Shown here one piece after another: positions 15,630 through 24,423 of a stretch of 53,790 nucleotides of DNA; positions within the stretch are counted from its first letter, which is position 1, and each line of letters opens with the position of its first letter. A program made the translations under genes and the position numbers. The notes beneath the pieces are model-generated. The model did not search any database, was not told the DNA's origin, and worked only from the letters and a program-made list of their open reading frames with translations. Source of the stretch: an uncultured Prevotellaceae bacterium (GTDB lineage Bacteria; Bacteroidota; Bacteroidia; Bacteroidales; Bacteroidaceae); contig CACYME010000038.1 in the NCBI GenBank assembly GCA_902775475.1, forward strand, positions 1 to 53,790, in the 5' to 3' direction.

Positions 15630-16826
15630 ATGAAGCAATTTAAGCTATGGGTGCTGGCCGCCACCCTCGTCAGCGGCACAAGCGTATTCACATCGTGCTC
15701 GTCGGACGACGACGACAACCCCGTAGTGCCCACCGACGAGGTGGAGGCACAACTGCGGCAAATGACGCTACGCGAAAAGGTGGGGCAGCTGTTCTACGTG
15801 CGCCCCGAGTGCCTCGACACCACCATCCATTTCAACAACAGCGGCAGCATCGACGTCAGTTCCGACGACATCAGGGAAATCAAGCTACAGGCCGTGAACG
15901 CCACCATGAGGGGCGTGAACGAGAAGTACCCCGTGGGCGGTGTCATCCTCTACGCCCACAACATCGAGGACGAGGCGCAGCTCGCAGCCTTCATCCCCCA
16001 GCTACGCGCCCTGAAAGGCTCGCCGCTGCTCTGCATCGACGAGGAGGGAGGCCGCGTGGCCCGCATCGGCAGAAACACGAACTTCAACGTAGAGACCTTT
16101 GAGTCGATGGGAGCCATCGGTGCCACCGGCGACCCGAAGAACGCCTACCACTGCGGCAACGTCATCGGCACCTACCTGCACCGCTACGGCTTCGACATCG
16201 ACTTTGCCCCCGTGGCCGACGTGAACACCAATCCCGAGAACATCGTCATCGGAGCACGTGCCTTCAGCGACGACCCGCAGGTGGCCGCACCGATGGTGAC
16301 CAACTACCTGCAGGGGCTCTACGATGCCGGCGTGACGGGCTGCATCAAGCACTTCCCCGGTCACGGCGACACCAAGGCCGACACGCACTACGGCTATGCA
16401 CAGAGCCTGAAGACATGGAGCGAGATGCTGGACTGCGAGATGATCACCTTCAAGGCCGGCATCCAGTGGGGCGCACAGCTCATCATGACGGCCCACATCG
16501 CCACGCCCAACGTCACGGGTTCCGACATCCCCGCCACCATGTCGCCCCTCATCCTGCAGGATAAGCTGCGCCGCGAGCTGGGCTACGAGAACATCATCAT
16601 CACCGACGGCATGGAGATGGGAGCCATCACCCAGCAGTACAACCCTGCCGAGGCCGCCGTGGGCACGCTGCAGGCCGGGGCCGACATCGTGCTCGGACCC
16701 CAGCACTTCATCGAAGCCTTCGACGCCGTCGTCAAGGCTGTCGAGGACGGCGTGCTCACCGAGGAGCGCATCGACCAGAGCGTGCGACGCATCCTGCGGC
16801 TGAAGAAGCAGATGGGAAGGGCTTGA
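15630..16826 (+). CDS. GH3-family beta-N-acetylhexosaminidase (NagZ-like) lipoprotein
   Basis: This 398-residue lipoprotein (Cys 23, VFTSC, then SSDDDD) carries the GH3 N-terminal barrel. The NagZ-type signature KHFPGHGDTKADTH lies at about 240-253; its His acts as general acid/base in NagZ enzymes. ITDGMEMG near residue 324 supplies the nucleophile Asp. It has no C-terminal GH3 domain, as in NagZ. It probably removes N-acetylglucosamine from peptidoglycan or chitin-like oligosaccharides. The acidic tail after the lipid Cys suggests an outer-membrane, possibly surface, location, whereas classical NagZ is cytoplasmic. Confidence 0.9.
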   Translation: MKQFKLWVLAATLVSGTSVFTSCSSDDDDNPVVPTDEVEAQLRQMTLREKVGQLFYVRPECLDTTIHFNNSGSIDVSSDDIREIKLQAVNATMRGVNEKYPVGGVILYAHNIEDEAQLAAFIPQLRALKGSPLLCIDEEGGRVARIGRNTNFNVETFESMGAIGATGDPKNAYHCGNVIGTYLHRYGFDIDFAPVADVNTNPENIVIGARAFSDDPQVAAPMVTNYLQGLYDAGVTGCIKHFPGHGDTKADTHYGYAQSLKTWSEMLDCEMITFKAGIQWGAQLIMTAHIATPNVTGSDIPATMSPLILQDKLRRELGYENIIITDGMEMGAITQQYNPAEAAVGTLQAGADIVLGPQHFIEAFDAVVKAVEDGVLTEERIDQSVRRILRLKKQMGRA

Positions 16827-16837
16827 AGGTAGGTGAG

Positions 16838-16920
16838 TGGCTACCCCCTTGTTCGTCGCAGGCGCTCCGCATGGCACTCCCCTCCCATGTAGGGTAGGGG
16901 CAGGGGTGGGGGCAGTATCT
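16838..16920. repeat. GC-rich palindromic mini-element after the GH3 gene
   Basis: The stretch CTCCGCATGGCACTCCCCTC followed by AGGGTAGGGGCAGGGGTGGG is C-rich then G-rich and can fold on itself. It shares words with 5998-6115. It adjoins copy 2 of the 420-bp element at the same end as in copy 1. It may act as a terminator for the GH3 gene. Confidence 0.6.
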
Positions 16921-16950
16921 TCTATGAAATGTCAAAATCTCTTTTACAGG

Positions 16951-17367
16951 AATGTCAAAATATTTCACAGAATATTTTGTTCACGACGACGAAGCAATTT
17001 TGAGCGAAAAATGGCCGTTTTCGAGCCTTGGAGAGGCGTTGCCCGATGAAAAATCGGGCCGCAAAAGACGAAGATTTGCACACATACCCTACTTTTGTGC
17101 ACGTTTTTCGCTCAAATTTTGCGACTTTTTGCGTTTTTGTAAGCACGCCAATTTTTCAAAAGTCAACGCCAAATTTTCAAAAGGCGTTGACTTTTTTTTC
17201 TCAACGAAGCCCTTTTTTCGCCAAAATCAAACCAACCAACTGAAAATCAGCTGTTTGCAAAACCATCAAAAAACAGGCGTTTTTTCGTCCAAAAGTTGTT
17301 TCGTGGAAAATTTTCGAAATATAGAGGCCAAAAATGGCCATTTTGTCAATTTTGTTCAAAAAAAAAC
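16951..17367 (-). repeat. Dispersed AT-rich structured element, copy 2 (about 417 bp)
   Basis: This is the reverse complement of copy 1 over its whole length with scattered substitutions. The stem AAAGTCAACGCC / GGCGTTGACTTT is intact around 17160-17191, and TGCACA (13-base loop) TGTGCA is around 17077-17101. A 146-codon open frame crosses it on the plus strand, but other copies break this frame, so I do not call a gene. Together with the mini-element at 16838 it fills the 589-bp gap between the convergent GH3 and recO genes. Confidence 0.9.
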
Positions 17368-17415
17368 GATGAAAACAGAAGCCACAACTTAGTGGGAGAG
17401 GGGGTGTTTTTGCAG

Positions 17416-18144
17416 CTATTGATAGAGTTCGCGGAGCACGCTGAGGGAGCGCAGTTCGGGGAAGGCCGGCAGATGGAGGCGATAATAGAGCAGAAGGAGC
17501 TCGAGGATGCGGCTGCGCTCCTGACGGCTGAGGCGGAAGAGGTGCATGGTGGGATAGTCCATGCGCATGAGCAGGCGGATGCGTCCTGCCTCCTGCGGCA
17601 TCAGGAAGTCGCGGTGCAGGGGCGGCGCAGCGCAGAAGGTGGCGGCACGAAGGTCGAAATAGTCGCCGGCGTCCTCGAGGTTGGGCCAGAAGCCGAGGAA
17701 GCGGCTGAGGCGCATGAGGAAGACGAGGTGGAAGTTGGCGCAGCCACCCTGTTCGTCGGTGACGCCGTCGAGCCACTCGATGCTCTGCCGGACGTAGTCG
17801 AAGAGGAGGTCGTTGCGCTGCTCGCCCTTCAGCGCGTGGTAGAGGAACTCCGACAGGAAGAGGCTGATGGAGAGCTTCGTAGTGTGGGTGAGGAGCGAAG
17901 GAAGGGGTGAGAGCAGCGAGGCATCGCGCAGCTTCTGTAGCTGCACCTGTGGCCGGACGTCGGCCTCCAGCGCGAGGAGCGTCAGCGGCTGCACATACTG
18001 CTTCTTGATGCGCGAGCGCTCCGACCGTGGCAGGGGAACAATAAAAGATAGCCGACCATGCTCACGGGTGAACATGTCGACTATCAGTTGTTTCTCGCCA
18101 TACTTCAGTGCATGGAGCACGATGGCCTCGGTCTTGACTAACAT
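17416..18144 (-). CDS. recO: DNA repair protein RecO
   Basis: The start MLVKTEAIVLHALKYGEKQL (18144) gives 242 residues, the usual RecO size, and begins directly with the OB-fold. Key stretches are IVLHALKYGE, DMFTREHGRLSF and an all-helical C-terminal half (FLSEFLYHAL, FHLVFLMRLSRFLGFWP). RecO loads RecA with RecF/RecR in gap repair. A zinc motif found in some RecO proteins is not seen. The DNA just upstream (18145-18174) reads MIYHFSLITS in frame and is made of the short TCACTTCTCACTCATC words that recur in other gene junctions here. Confidence 0.9.
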   Translation of the reverse strand: MLVKTEAIVLHALKYGEKQLIVDMFTREHGRLSFIVPLPRSERSRIKKQYVQPLTLLALEADVRPQVQLQKLRDASLLSPLPSLLTHTTKLSISLFLSEFLYHALKGEQRNDLLFDYVRQSIEWLDGVTDEQGGCANFHLVFLMRLSRFLGFWPNLEDAGDYFDLRAATFCAAPPLHRDFLMPQEAGRIRLLMRMDYPTMHLFRLSRQERSRILELLLLYYRLHLPAFPELRSLSVLRELYQ

Positions 18145-18177
18145 AGAAGTGATGAGTGAGAAGTGATAAATCACTCC

Positions 18178-19668
18178 TTATAAGGTGACCTCGCAGCCGA
18201 TGCCGAGCACGCGGTTAGTGCGGGTGAAGGAGTCGCTGATGCCGGCAGCGGGGTAGTCCTTGCGGTCGTAGGTCTCGTAGTTGGTCTGGAAGTAGGCGGC
18301 CTTGAGCGTCACCACGTCGCTCAGCTTGTAGTTGGCTCCGAAGCCGAAGGAGTAGCTGTTGACGACGAACGACATGTCGTTCATGTACTGGTCGCTCATG
18401 CCGTAGCGGGTGAGCTGTCCGCCGACGGAGGCCGTCAGGCGGTCGCTGAAGTCCCACTCCACGCCAGCGAGGAACTCGTTGGTGTCGTGGTCGAGCAGCT
18501 CCTGGGTGTTGCCATACCAGCTGACATTCTTGTCGAAGAAGTGATGGTAGCCGAGGTTCAGGCGGGCGTTGTCGAGAAAGCTCCACTGGGCGCCCACGGT
18601 GAGCAGGGCGGGGGCATCCTCGTCGACCTTCTCGCCGTCGCGGAACTTGTTCACGGCAGGAATCTCCGAAGCCTCGTTCACCGTGGAGTTGTTCTTCATC
18701 CGCAGCTGGGTCTTGAACTCATACTTCGCTGCGAAGTTGAAGGGGCCTACCTGGTAGTCGATGCCGAGGACGGGAGCGATGCCTACGCCCGTCTGGTCGC
18801 ACTTCAGGTTCACGCCCTCGTTATACTTCTGCAGGGCGCTCAGGCTCTGGCGCGTGCCCTCGAGCTGGGCCTTCTGGGCAGCCAGCTCGGCATACTGCGG
18901 CGACGCGGTGGCTCCGAGAGCCTCCATCTGTTCCATGCCTGCACTGACCTTCGCCAGACCGCCGTCGATGGTGGCGGTGGCATTCTGCATGAAGCTGCTG
19001 AAGTCCAAGTAGCCCGCAGCGGTGTTCACCATGATGTTGCTGATTTTGGCCTTGTAGGTGGCGTCGCCGTAGAGCAGTCGCAGGCCACCATAGACGGAGA
19101 GATGGGGATTGATTTTATAGGCGGCACCAAGCTGGAAGCCGTAGTAGTACTGGCGGCCCTGCATGTAGCCGTCCATGTCGTACCCCTGGGCACCCAGAGG
19201 GCTGAGCTGGTGGGCAATGTTGCCAACGACGCTCTCGAAGGAGCCCAGGCCCTCGTCGAACTCGCACTTGCCGCCACCGCCAGGGATGGAGAAGTTGAAC
19301 TGCACGCTCCAGTCGCCCTTGTTCCAGGCTGCCTGCAGCGAGGGGATGATGGGTGCATCGGCCACGCCCTCGAAGGTCTTCGTGGTCTGTCCGCCGTTCT
19401 TCCGGCCCAGGGCAAAGAGGGGGTTGGTGGAGGTGATGGTGCGCGTCTGGTGGGCATACTGCCAGTTGAAGCCCAGGTGGAGGCCCTCAGAGAGGAAGGC
19501 CACGCCGGCGGGGTTCGAGTAGACACCGTCGAGGCCGATGGCGGCGTCGCGGGCGGGATTGCGCAAGAAATCGATACTCTGGTTTGTGTTGGTGAGAATG
19601 CCACCTGCCGTTGCAGTGGTGGCCGTGGCAGCCATCAGGAGGCTGGCCAGAAATGTCTTTGTTTTCAT
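18178..19668 (-). CDS. FadL/OmpP1-type outer-membrane transport protein
   Basis: The ATG at 19668 starts a clear signal peptide (MKTKTFLASLLMAATATTATAG). The 496-residue protein has FadL-like N-terminal features (NPARDAAIGLDGVYSNPAGVAF, LSEGLHLGFNWQY), a long helical excursion (QMEALGATASPQYAELAAQK) and repeated barrel strands to the end. The family carries hydrophobic compounds across the outer membrane. It may be co-transcribed with recO, which starts 33 bp after its stop. A clear promoter lies at 19699-19731. Confidence 0.85.
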   Translation of the reverse strand: MKTKTFLASLLMAATATTATAGGILTNTNQSIDFLRNPARDAAIGLDGVYSNPAGVAFLSEGLHLGFNWQYAHQTRTITSTNPLFALGRKNGGQTTKTFEGVADAPIIPSLQAAWNKGDWSVQFNFSIPGGGGKCEFDEGLGSFESVVGNIAHQLSPLGAQGYDMDGYMQGRQYYYGFQLGAAYKINPHLSVYGGLRLLYGDATYKAKISNIMVNTAAGYLDFSSFMQNATATIDGGLAKVSAGMEQMEALGATASPQYAELAAQKAQLEGTRQSLSALQKYNEGVNLKCDQTGVGIAPVLGIDYQVGPFNFAAKYEFKTQLRMKNNSTVNEASEIPAVNKFRDGEKVDEDAPALLTVGAQWSFLDNARLNLGYHHFFDKNVSWYGNTQELLDHDTNEFLAGVEWDFSDRLTASVGGQLTRYGMSDQYMNDMSFVVNSYSFGFGANYKLSDVVTLKAAYFQTNYETYDRKDYPAAGISDSFTRTNRVLGIGCEVTL

Positions 19669-19698
19669 ATCCTTAAACAATGCTGTGAAAAACGGGTG

Positions 19699-19731
19699 CA
19701 AAGGTAAGCAGATAGTTTGGATTATTAGCAA
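19699..19731 (-). promoter_or_regulatory. Promoter of the FadL-type gene
   Basis: On the minus strand TTGC (19728-19731) and TACCTTTG (19699-19706) are separated by 21 bases, a good -33/-7 pair, about 30 bases before the ATG at 19668. Confidence 0.75.
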
Positions 19732-19760
19732 TTGTGCGCCCACACTTAAGGATTCTTAAC

Positions 19761-19838
19761 AAAAATCCTGCACAGATTTGCACAAAGCGTGCAATCTGTG
19801 CAGGTTTTTCTTGCACAAAAGGGGCTACTTTTGTGCAA
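19761..19838 (-). terminator. Two consecutive hairpins ending the secreted-protein operon
   Basis: Hairpin 1 (19767-19804) pairs CCTGCACAGATTTGCAC with GTGCAATCTGTGCAGG, one bulged base, and on the minus strand is followed by a T-rich stretch. Hairpin 2 (19811-19838) is a perfect 11-bp stem (TTGCACAAAAG / CTTTTGTGCAA, 6-base loop). Both lie just after the stop at 19857. Both stems contain the word TTGCACA, which also forms a stem in the 420-bp elements. Confidence 0.85.
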
Positions 19839-19856
19839 TGGATAGCGTTTTCTGAA

Positions 19857-22757
19857 CTACTTCACCATGACCTTGCGGCCGTCGATGATGAGCAGGCCCT
19901 TCTGCAGGCCGTTCACGCGCTGGCCGTTGAGGTTGTAGACAGCCTTCCGGTCGGCACTGGCGGTGCGGACGTCGCTGATGGCGGTGGTGACGCCACCCTG
20001 CATGCCCACGCTGTCGAGAATGAGCCAGGGCAGCTCGCTGGCCTGTCCGGCGAAGTAGAAGCCGATGCGGACATTGCCCGTGAAGCCGGAGAAGTTGAAG
20101 GCATAGGTGCCCTGCTCGCCCTCGGCAGGCATGTCGGCCAGCTCGATGGTGCCAATGACGTTGTTCGAGCTGAAGTTCTCGCCCTCCTTGGCCACAACGG
20201 CCTTGATGCTGAAGTTGTCGCCACCGACGATGGCCCACTCAGTGGTGAAGGTGAACGTCACCTCATAGTTGGCATCGGCATCAGAGCCAAGGGAGATGCT
20301 CGGCGTGACGAGCCACGAATAGCTCTCGACGTTGGGATGGTAGACGTGGTTATAGCCACCTCCCCACCTGGTGGAGATGATGACGTCGCCACCTTCGAAG
20401 AGCTCGGTGTCCTCGCTGAGGATTCCGGCATAGGCACCCCAGTCGCTGAGGTCGGCCGTGGCCAGGTCGGTCACGAAGGGAACGGTGTAGCCGGTCTTGA
20501 AGGCAAAGGCTTCCGACCACGAGCTGACGCTGGTCTCAGAGCAGAGTGAGCGCACGCGAACCTGATAGTTCGTAGCCCCCTGCAGGTCGGTGATGACCAC
20601 TTGCGGCTCGTTGGTCAGCAGCGGCTCGCTCCACTCATCGTCAGCGGCTTTCTTGTAGCTCACCTCCCAGCTGCCTTCCTCGGCCTGCTGTGTCCAGGCA
20701 AGGGTGGCGTCGCTGCCGTCCAGGCCAGCAAGGTGGAGGTCGACGGGAGCCTCGCAGTCGCTCTTCTCCTCAAGGGTAATCTGCCCGATGTGGGCCTGTC
20801 CCTGCGAGAAGCGCTGCACGAGGATGCGCAGACGCACCGTCTCGCCAGCCAGCTCGTCGAAGACGGCAGAGAAGGCCGTGCGCTCGCTTCTCGACAGGGT
20901 GGCGGCATTGTTCTTGTCGATGGTTAACACGTCGACATACTGCTCTCCGTCCTTCGTCAGCTGGAACACAATCTTGTCGTTGTCGCCCAGCGTCCAGTCG
21001 CTCTGCGACCAGCCAACACGGGCTGAACCGCCGACGGCGACCTTCAGCTTGGTACCGGCCTCGCCCAGCTGGATGAAGGGTGTCTCAATCCAGGACGTAG
21101 AGCCCTGCTCCTCGTCCTCGATGAAGGTGACGTTGCTGTAGATGTATTCGCCAGGCTGGCTGCTCCACTCGTCGGGGTCGCTCTTGGTCCAGCCGGGCAG
21201 GATGGCGTTGTAGCCAATCTTCTCGTCCATGGCAGCCGTCCAAGGCAGCACGCCCACCGTCACGGCTATTGTCTCGACATACTCCGACGAGTAGCCGCCG
21301 TTGCCATCGCTGCTCCATGCACGCAGATAGTAGGGGCGTCCGGCCACCAGGCCGTTCACTTCGAAAGCACCACTGGGAGTGCCGGCGAACACGACCTTGC
21401 CGCCGCCTTCAATCTCGTCGCCCACGGCATAGCTGCCAGTGGGGTCGCCGAAGACGCCACCTTCCAGGTAGTCGCCCCAGCGGTCAGTGCCCTGCTCGCT
21501 GGTGATGGCCACCAGGACGGGCGACGTGCCATTCGACGTCACGTTGACGGTAAATGAGTTCAGGCCGACATTGTCCGTGGCGATGGCGGCGGGACCAGCA
21601 GGCTTGGTGACGATGCTGGCCGTGGCCGGCGTGGCGTTGTAGAGCGGGCCAGCGGAGCACAGCGAATTGAAGCCGAAGACGAACACGAAATACTCGGTGG
21701 CGGGTTCGAACTCAAAGCCTGCGGGCGTCTCGATGGGCTGGTCTTTCTCTACGATGGCCAGCACCTGCCCATCGCCAATGACGTCGCCAGCGGCGTACTT
21801 CGTCTTGTCGGCGGGCAGCGCTCCCAGATTGTTGCTCAGGGCCACGACCACCAGATAGCGGTCGGCATCGCCAGCGGTGAAGGAGCCGCTGAGCTGGCTG
21901 GTCGTCGAGCTGAGCGTCAGGGCCGTAGGAGCCACGGCAGGCGTCACGCAAGGCTCAGGAGCCACGAAGGTCCAGGTGGTGCCGTCGGCGGGATAGCTCT
22001 CTGCCGTGTAGTCCACGCTGGCGCTGTTCTGGCTGAGGCTTTCGCTGCCATTGGCATCGAACTTATTGAGGAACAGGAAGTCGCCGGGGTCGCCCACGAT
22101 GCCGATGCGCATCCAGTTGTAGTTGCCCGTGGCCACTCCGTCGTAGGGCTTGAAGCCACTCACCTTCATCTCGATGTTGCCCGTGGCCTCATAGAGACGG
22201 TACTGAATCTGGGCCTTGGCCATCTCGGTCTCTACGGAGTAGGAGTTGCTCTGCAGACCGATGTTCTTATACTGGATGACCAGCACGTGGCTGCCGTCGG
22301 CACCCTCCAGTTTGTAGCTGATTTCGGTGTCGTCCAGTCCATAGTGGCCCTCGCGGGTCATGGCGCCGAACATGTTCTTCGAGTTCTGCGTGGTCAGCGA
22401 GTTGGCCGGCGTGCTCGTCGTGTGCACATCGGTGGAGATGGTCTCCTCGGTGCTCAGCAGCACGGCGCCGTCGCCCGTCAGCACGAAGTACTTCATGACT
22501 TTGCCGTCGTAGCCGAAGTCGAAGCCGATGGGGAAGGCCGTCACGTCGTCGGCATCGTTGTAGTTGACGTTACCGTCGTTGTCGAAGAGCACCTTCGAGA
22601 GGTCGGTGCCCACGTTGCCCTGCAGGTCGATGACCGTACCGCCCGACACGTCTTCATAGGCGGTGGTGGTGGTCTGCACGTCATAGGCAATCACCTGGGC
22701 CTGGATGCCGGCAGAGGCAAGCAGTGCCATCAAGCAGAAAGAGAATTTTTTTTTCAT
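19857..22757 (-). CDS. Large secreted multidomain protein with fibronectin-III-like domains and C-terminal sorting motif
   Basis: This 966-residue protein has a signal peptide (MKKKFSFCLMALLASAGIQAQ). An N-terminal beta-rich domain is followed by several Ig/fibronectin-III-like segments (about 285-505; also 685-775, with CEAPVDLHLAGLDGSDATLA) and jelly-roll-like domains (about 510-680 and 780-930). The tail AVYNLNGQRV...KGLLIIDGRKVMVK matches the C-terminal motif of many Prevotella secreted proteins and is probably a type IX secretion signal. It is the third gene of an operon with two other proteins carrying such tails. No catalytic motif is seen; an adhesive or surface role is inference. Confidence 0.75.
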   Translation of the reverse strand: MKKKFSFCLMALLASAGIQAQVIAYDVQTTTTAYEDVSGGTVIDLQGNVGTDLSKVLFDNDGNVNYNDADDVTAFPIGFDFGYDGKVMKYFVLTGDGAVLLSTEETISTDVHTTSTPANSLTTQNSKNMFGAMTREGHYGLDDTEISYKLEGADGSHVLVIQYKNIGLQSNSYSVETEMAKAQIQYRLYEATGNIEMKVSGFKPYDGVATGNYNWMRIGIVGDPGDFLFLNKFDANGSESLSQNSASVDYTAESYPADGTTWTFVAPEPCVTPAVAPTALTLSSTTSQLSGSFTAGDADRYLVVVALSNNLGALPADKTKYAAGDVIGDGQVLAIVEKDQPIETPAGFEFEPATEYFVFVFGFNSLCSAGPLYNATPATASIVTKPAGPAAIATDNVGLNSFTVNVTSNGTSPVLVAITSEQGTDRWGDYLEGGVFGDPTGSYAVGDEIEGGGKVVFAGTPSGAFEVNGLVAGRPYYLRAWSSDGNGGYSSEYVETIAVTVGVLPWTAAMDEKIGYNAILPGWTKSDPDEWSSQPGEYIYSNVTFIEDEEQGSTSWIETPFIQLGEAGTKLKVAVGGSARVGWSQSDWTLGDNDKIVFQLTKDGEQYVDVLTIDKNNAATLSRSERTAFSAVFDELAGETVRLRILVQRFSQGQAHIGQITLEEKSDCEAPVDLHLAGLDGSDATLAWTQQAEEGSWEVSYKKAADDEWSEPLLTNEPQVVITDLQGATNYQVRVRSLCSETSVSSWSEAFAFKTGYTVPFVTDLATADLSDWGAYAGILSEDTELFEGGDVIISTRWGGGYNHVYHPNVESYSWLVTPSISLGSDADANYEVTFTFTTEWAIVGGDNFSIKAVVAKEGENFSSNNVIGTIELADMPAEGEQGTYAFNFSGFTGNVRIGFYFAGQASELPWLILDSVGMQGGVTTAISDVRTASADRKAVYNLNGQRVNGLQKGLLIIDGRKVMVK

Positions 22758-22793
22758 AAGCTTTGGTTTTTGGTGGATAATAAAGTGTTCTGA

Positions 22794-24416
22794 TTAGCGG
22801 ATGACCTTGCTGACGGTGCCGTCGGCGCGGCGCACGAGCGTCATGCCCTTCTGCGGCTGCGCCATCTGCTTACCGTCGAGCGAATAGTAGCTGGCGGCAC
22901 CCTGCCCAGCGGCGGCAACGGCGCTGATGCCATCGGGCTCCGACTGTCCGTACTCCACATTGTAGCTGCCGTCGGTGGCCATGCGGAAGATGGTGATGCC
23001 GGGGTTCTTGTTTGCTGCTGCCTCCCGATAGAAGAGGTAGGCGGCCTCTTTCTCTACGAAGAAACTGATGCCCGAAGGGTCGATATTACGTCCGATGGTC
23101 TTCGTCCACAGGCGCTTGCCGTCCTTGTCGTAGCGGCGTATGACGAACGACGTGTTGGCACCGTAGGCCTGCACGTCGCGGTAGGCCACTATCCAGTCGC
23201 CGTTCTCCAGTGCTCCCGTTCCCACCTGTCCGAAGGCGAAGGCATTCGAGCGGTCTTTGCTGGCGATGGAGAGGCCCATGTCATCGAAGAGGTAGTCGCC
23301 GTCGTAGGAGAACTTCTGCAGCATGACGTCGTAGGACGAGGCCAGCTGCGACTCGAAGTCCACCAGAATCTCCTCCGTCGCCGGGTTCACGGATACGCTA
23401 CAATAGTCATAGTCGTTGTCCTCGGTGTTGGCGGCATCGAGACCCGTCAGTCCGAAGCCCAGCGAGCCGTCGGCATTGACGTGCTGCACGCGGATGTTGT
23501 GGGTGAAGCCACTCATGTTGCGCACGAAACAGGAAACGGCGCCACCCTGTCCGTCGGGCACGAGGCTGTAGGCGTTCATGGCATAGCCGTCGTACTTGTT
23601 CTCATCGTAGACCACTGGCTCGCCCCACACCTCCTCGAGGTCGCGGTTCAAGCGATGCACCAGCGAGCCGCTGGGCGACTTGTCGAAGAGCAGGAACTCG
23701 CCGTCGGTGGAGGGCACTATCTGCGGCTGAATGAAGCCGTCGGACCACTTGCGGGGCTGCTCCCAGGCGGTGGTGCCGTCGTCGTTTATGCGCTGTATGA
23801 AGGTGCCGATGCCGGTCATGTCCTCGGCGATGCCGCTGCCGTCTTCGCTGTTGTTGAAGAAGATGAAGTAGGTGTCTTCGCCCACCACGTAGGCATTGGT
23901 GAAGGCCGCTTCCCGGTATTGCGGGTATTCCACGCCGTCGAGGCCCCAGAGGAAGTTGCCCTCCTGGTCAATCTTGTAGATGGCGGGCTGGAAGCCGTTG
24001 GCATGGGTCTGGTCGTCGGTCATGTCGCCCTCCTCGGCTCGCCCGTCGGCCACGGTGACGATGGCGCTGCCGTCGGCGGCCACCTGCAGGGCATACTCCG
24101 ACCAGTAGCTGTTGGTGATGTGGTCGTTCACCATGATAGGCTCCTCGAACTGGGGTACGCCGTCGCGGTCGAGCAGCTGCAGGTAGGTGCGCACGGCGTC
24201 GCGGTCGATGCCGTTGATGGCCTTCTTGCCCCATGTGTGCCAGGCTATCCAGGTCTTCTTGTCGGGCGTACGCTTCACCTTGGGGTTGCAGGCATAATAG
24301 TCACCCCCCGTCGCATTGGGATAGATGCACACCGGGGTGGCATTGGTGTTCCACTGGGCCGATGCCGTCACGGTGACGGTTAGGGCCAAGAGCAAAAGCG
24401 TGTAAAGTCGTTTCAT
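22794..24416 (-). CDS. Secreted protein, probable beta-propeller, with C-terminal sorting motif
   Basis: This 540-residue protein has a signal peptide (MKRLYTLLLLALTVTVTASAQ). Repeated segments of the form DGxxLWxxxG / RxNDDGTTAWEQP / RYDKDGKRLWTKT suggest a WD40- or PQQ-like propeller, but the fold is not proven. The tail ASYYSLDGKQMAQPQKGMTL resembles the sorting motif of the neighbouring proteins, less strictly. It is 7 bp after the Omp28-type gene and 36 bp before the 966-residue gene, so all three are likely one transcript. Confidence 0.75.
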   Translation of the reverse strand: MKRLYTLLLLALTVTVTASAQWNTNATPVCIYPNATGGDYYACNPKVKRTPDKKTWIAWHTWGKKAINGIDRDAVRTYLQLLDRDGVPQFEEPIMVNDHITNSYWSEYALQVAADGSAIVTVADGRAEEGDMTDDQTHANGFQPAIYKIDQEGNFLWGLDGVEYPQYREAAFTNAYVVGEDTYFIFFNNSEDGSGIAEDMTGIGTFIQRINDDGTTAWEQPRKWSDGFIQPQIVPSTDGEFLLFDKSPSGSLVHRLNRDLEEVWGEPVVYDENKYDGYAMNAYSLVPDGQGGAVSCFVRNMSGFTHNIRVQHVNADGSLGFGLTGLDAANTEDNDYDYCSVSVNPATEEILVDFESQLASSYDVMLQKFSYDGDYLFDDMGLSIASKDRSNAFAFGQVGTGALENGDWIVAYRDVQAYGANTSFVIRRYDKDGKRLWTKTIGRNIDPSGISFFVEKEAAYLFYREAAANKNPGITIFRMATDGSYNVEYGQSEPDGISAVAAAGQGAASYYSLDGKQMAQPQKGMTLVRRADGTVSKVIR

Positions 24417-24423
24417 GTTTCGT

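Noticed and set aside
16952-17392. 146-codon open frame inside copy 2 of the AT-rich element
   Set aside because: The frame is interrupted or shifted in the other copies, has biased Phe/Lys composition from A/T runs, and lies in a dispersed repeat.
18487-19707. 406-codon open frame antisense to the FadL-type gene
   Set aside because: Shadow frame; the minus-strand gene has a signal peptide, family motifs and promoter.
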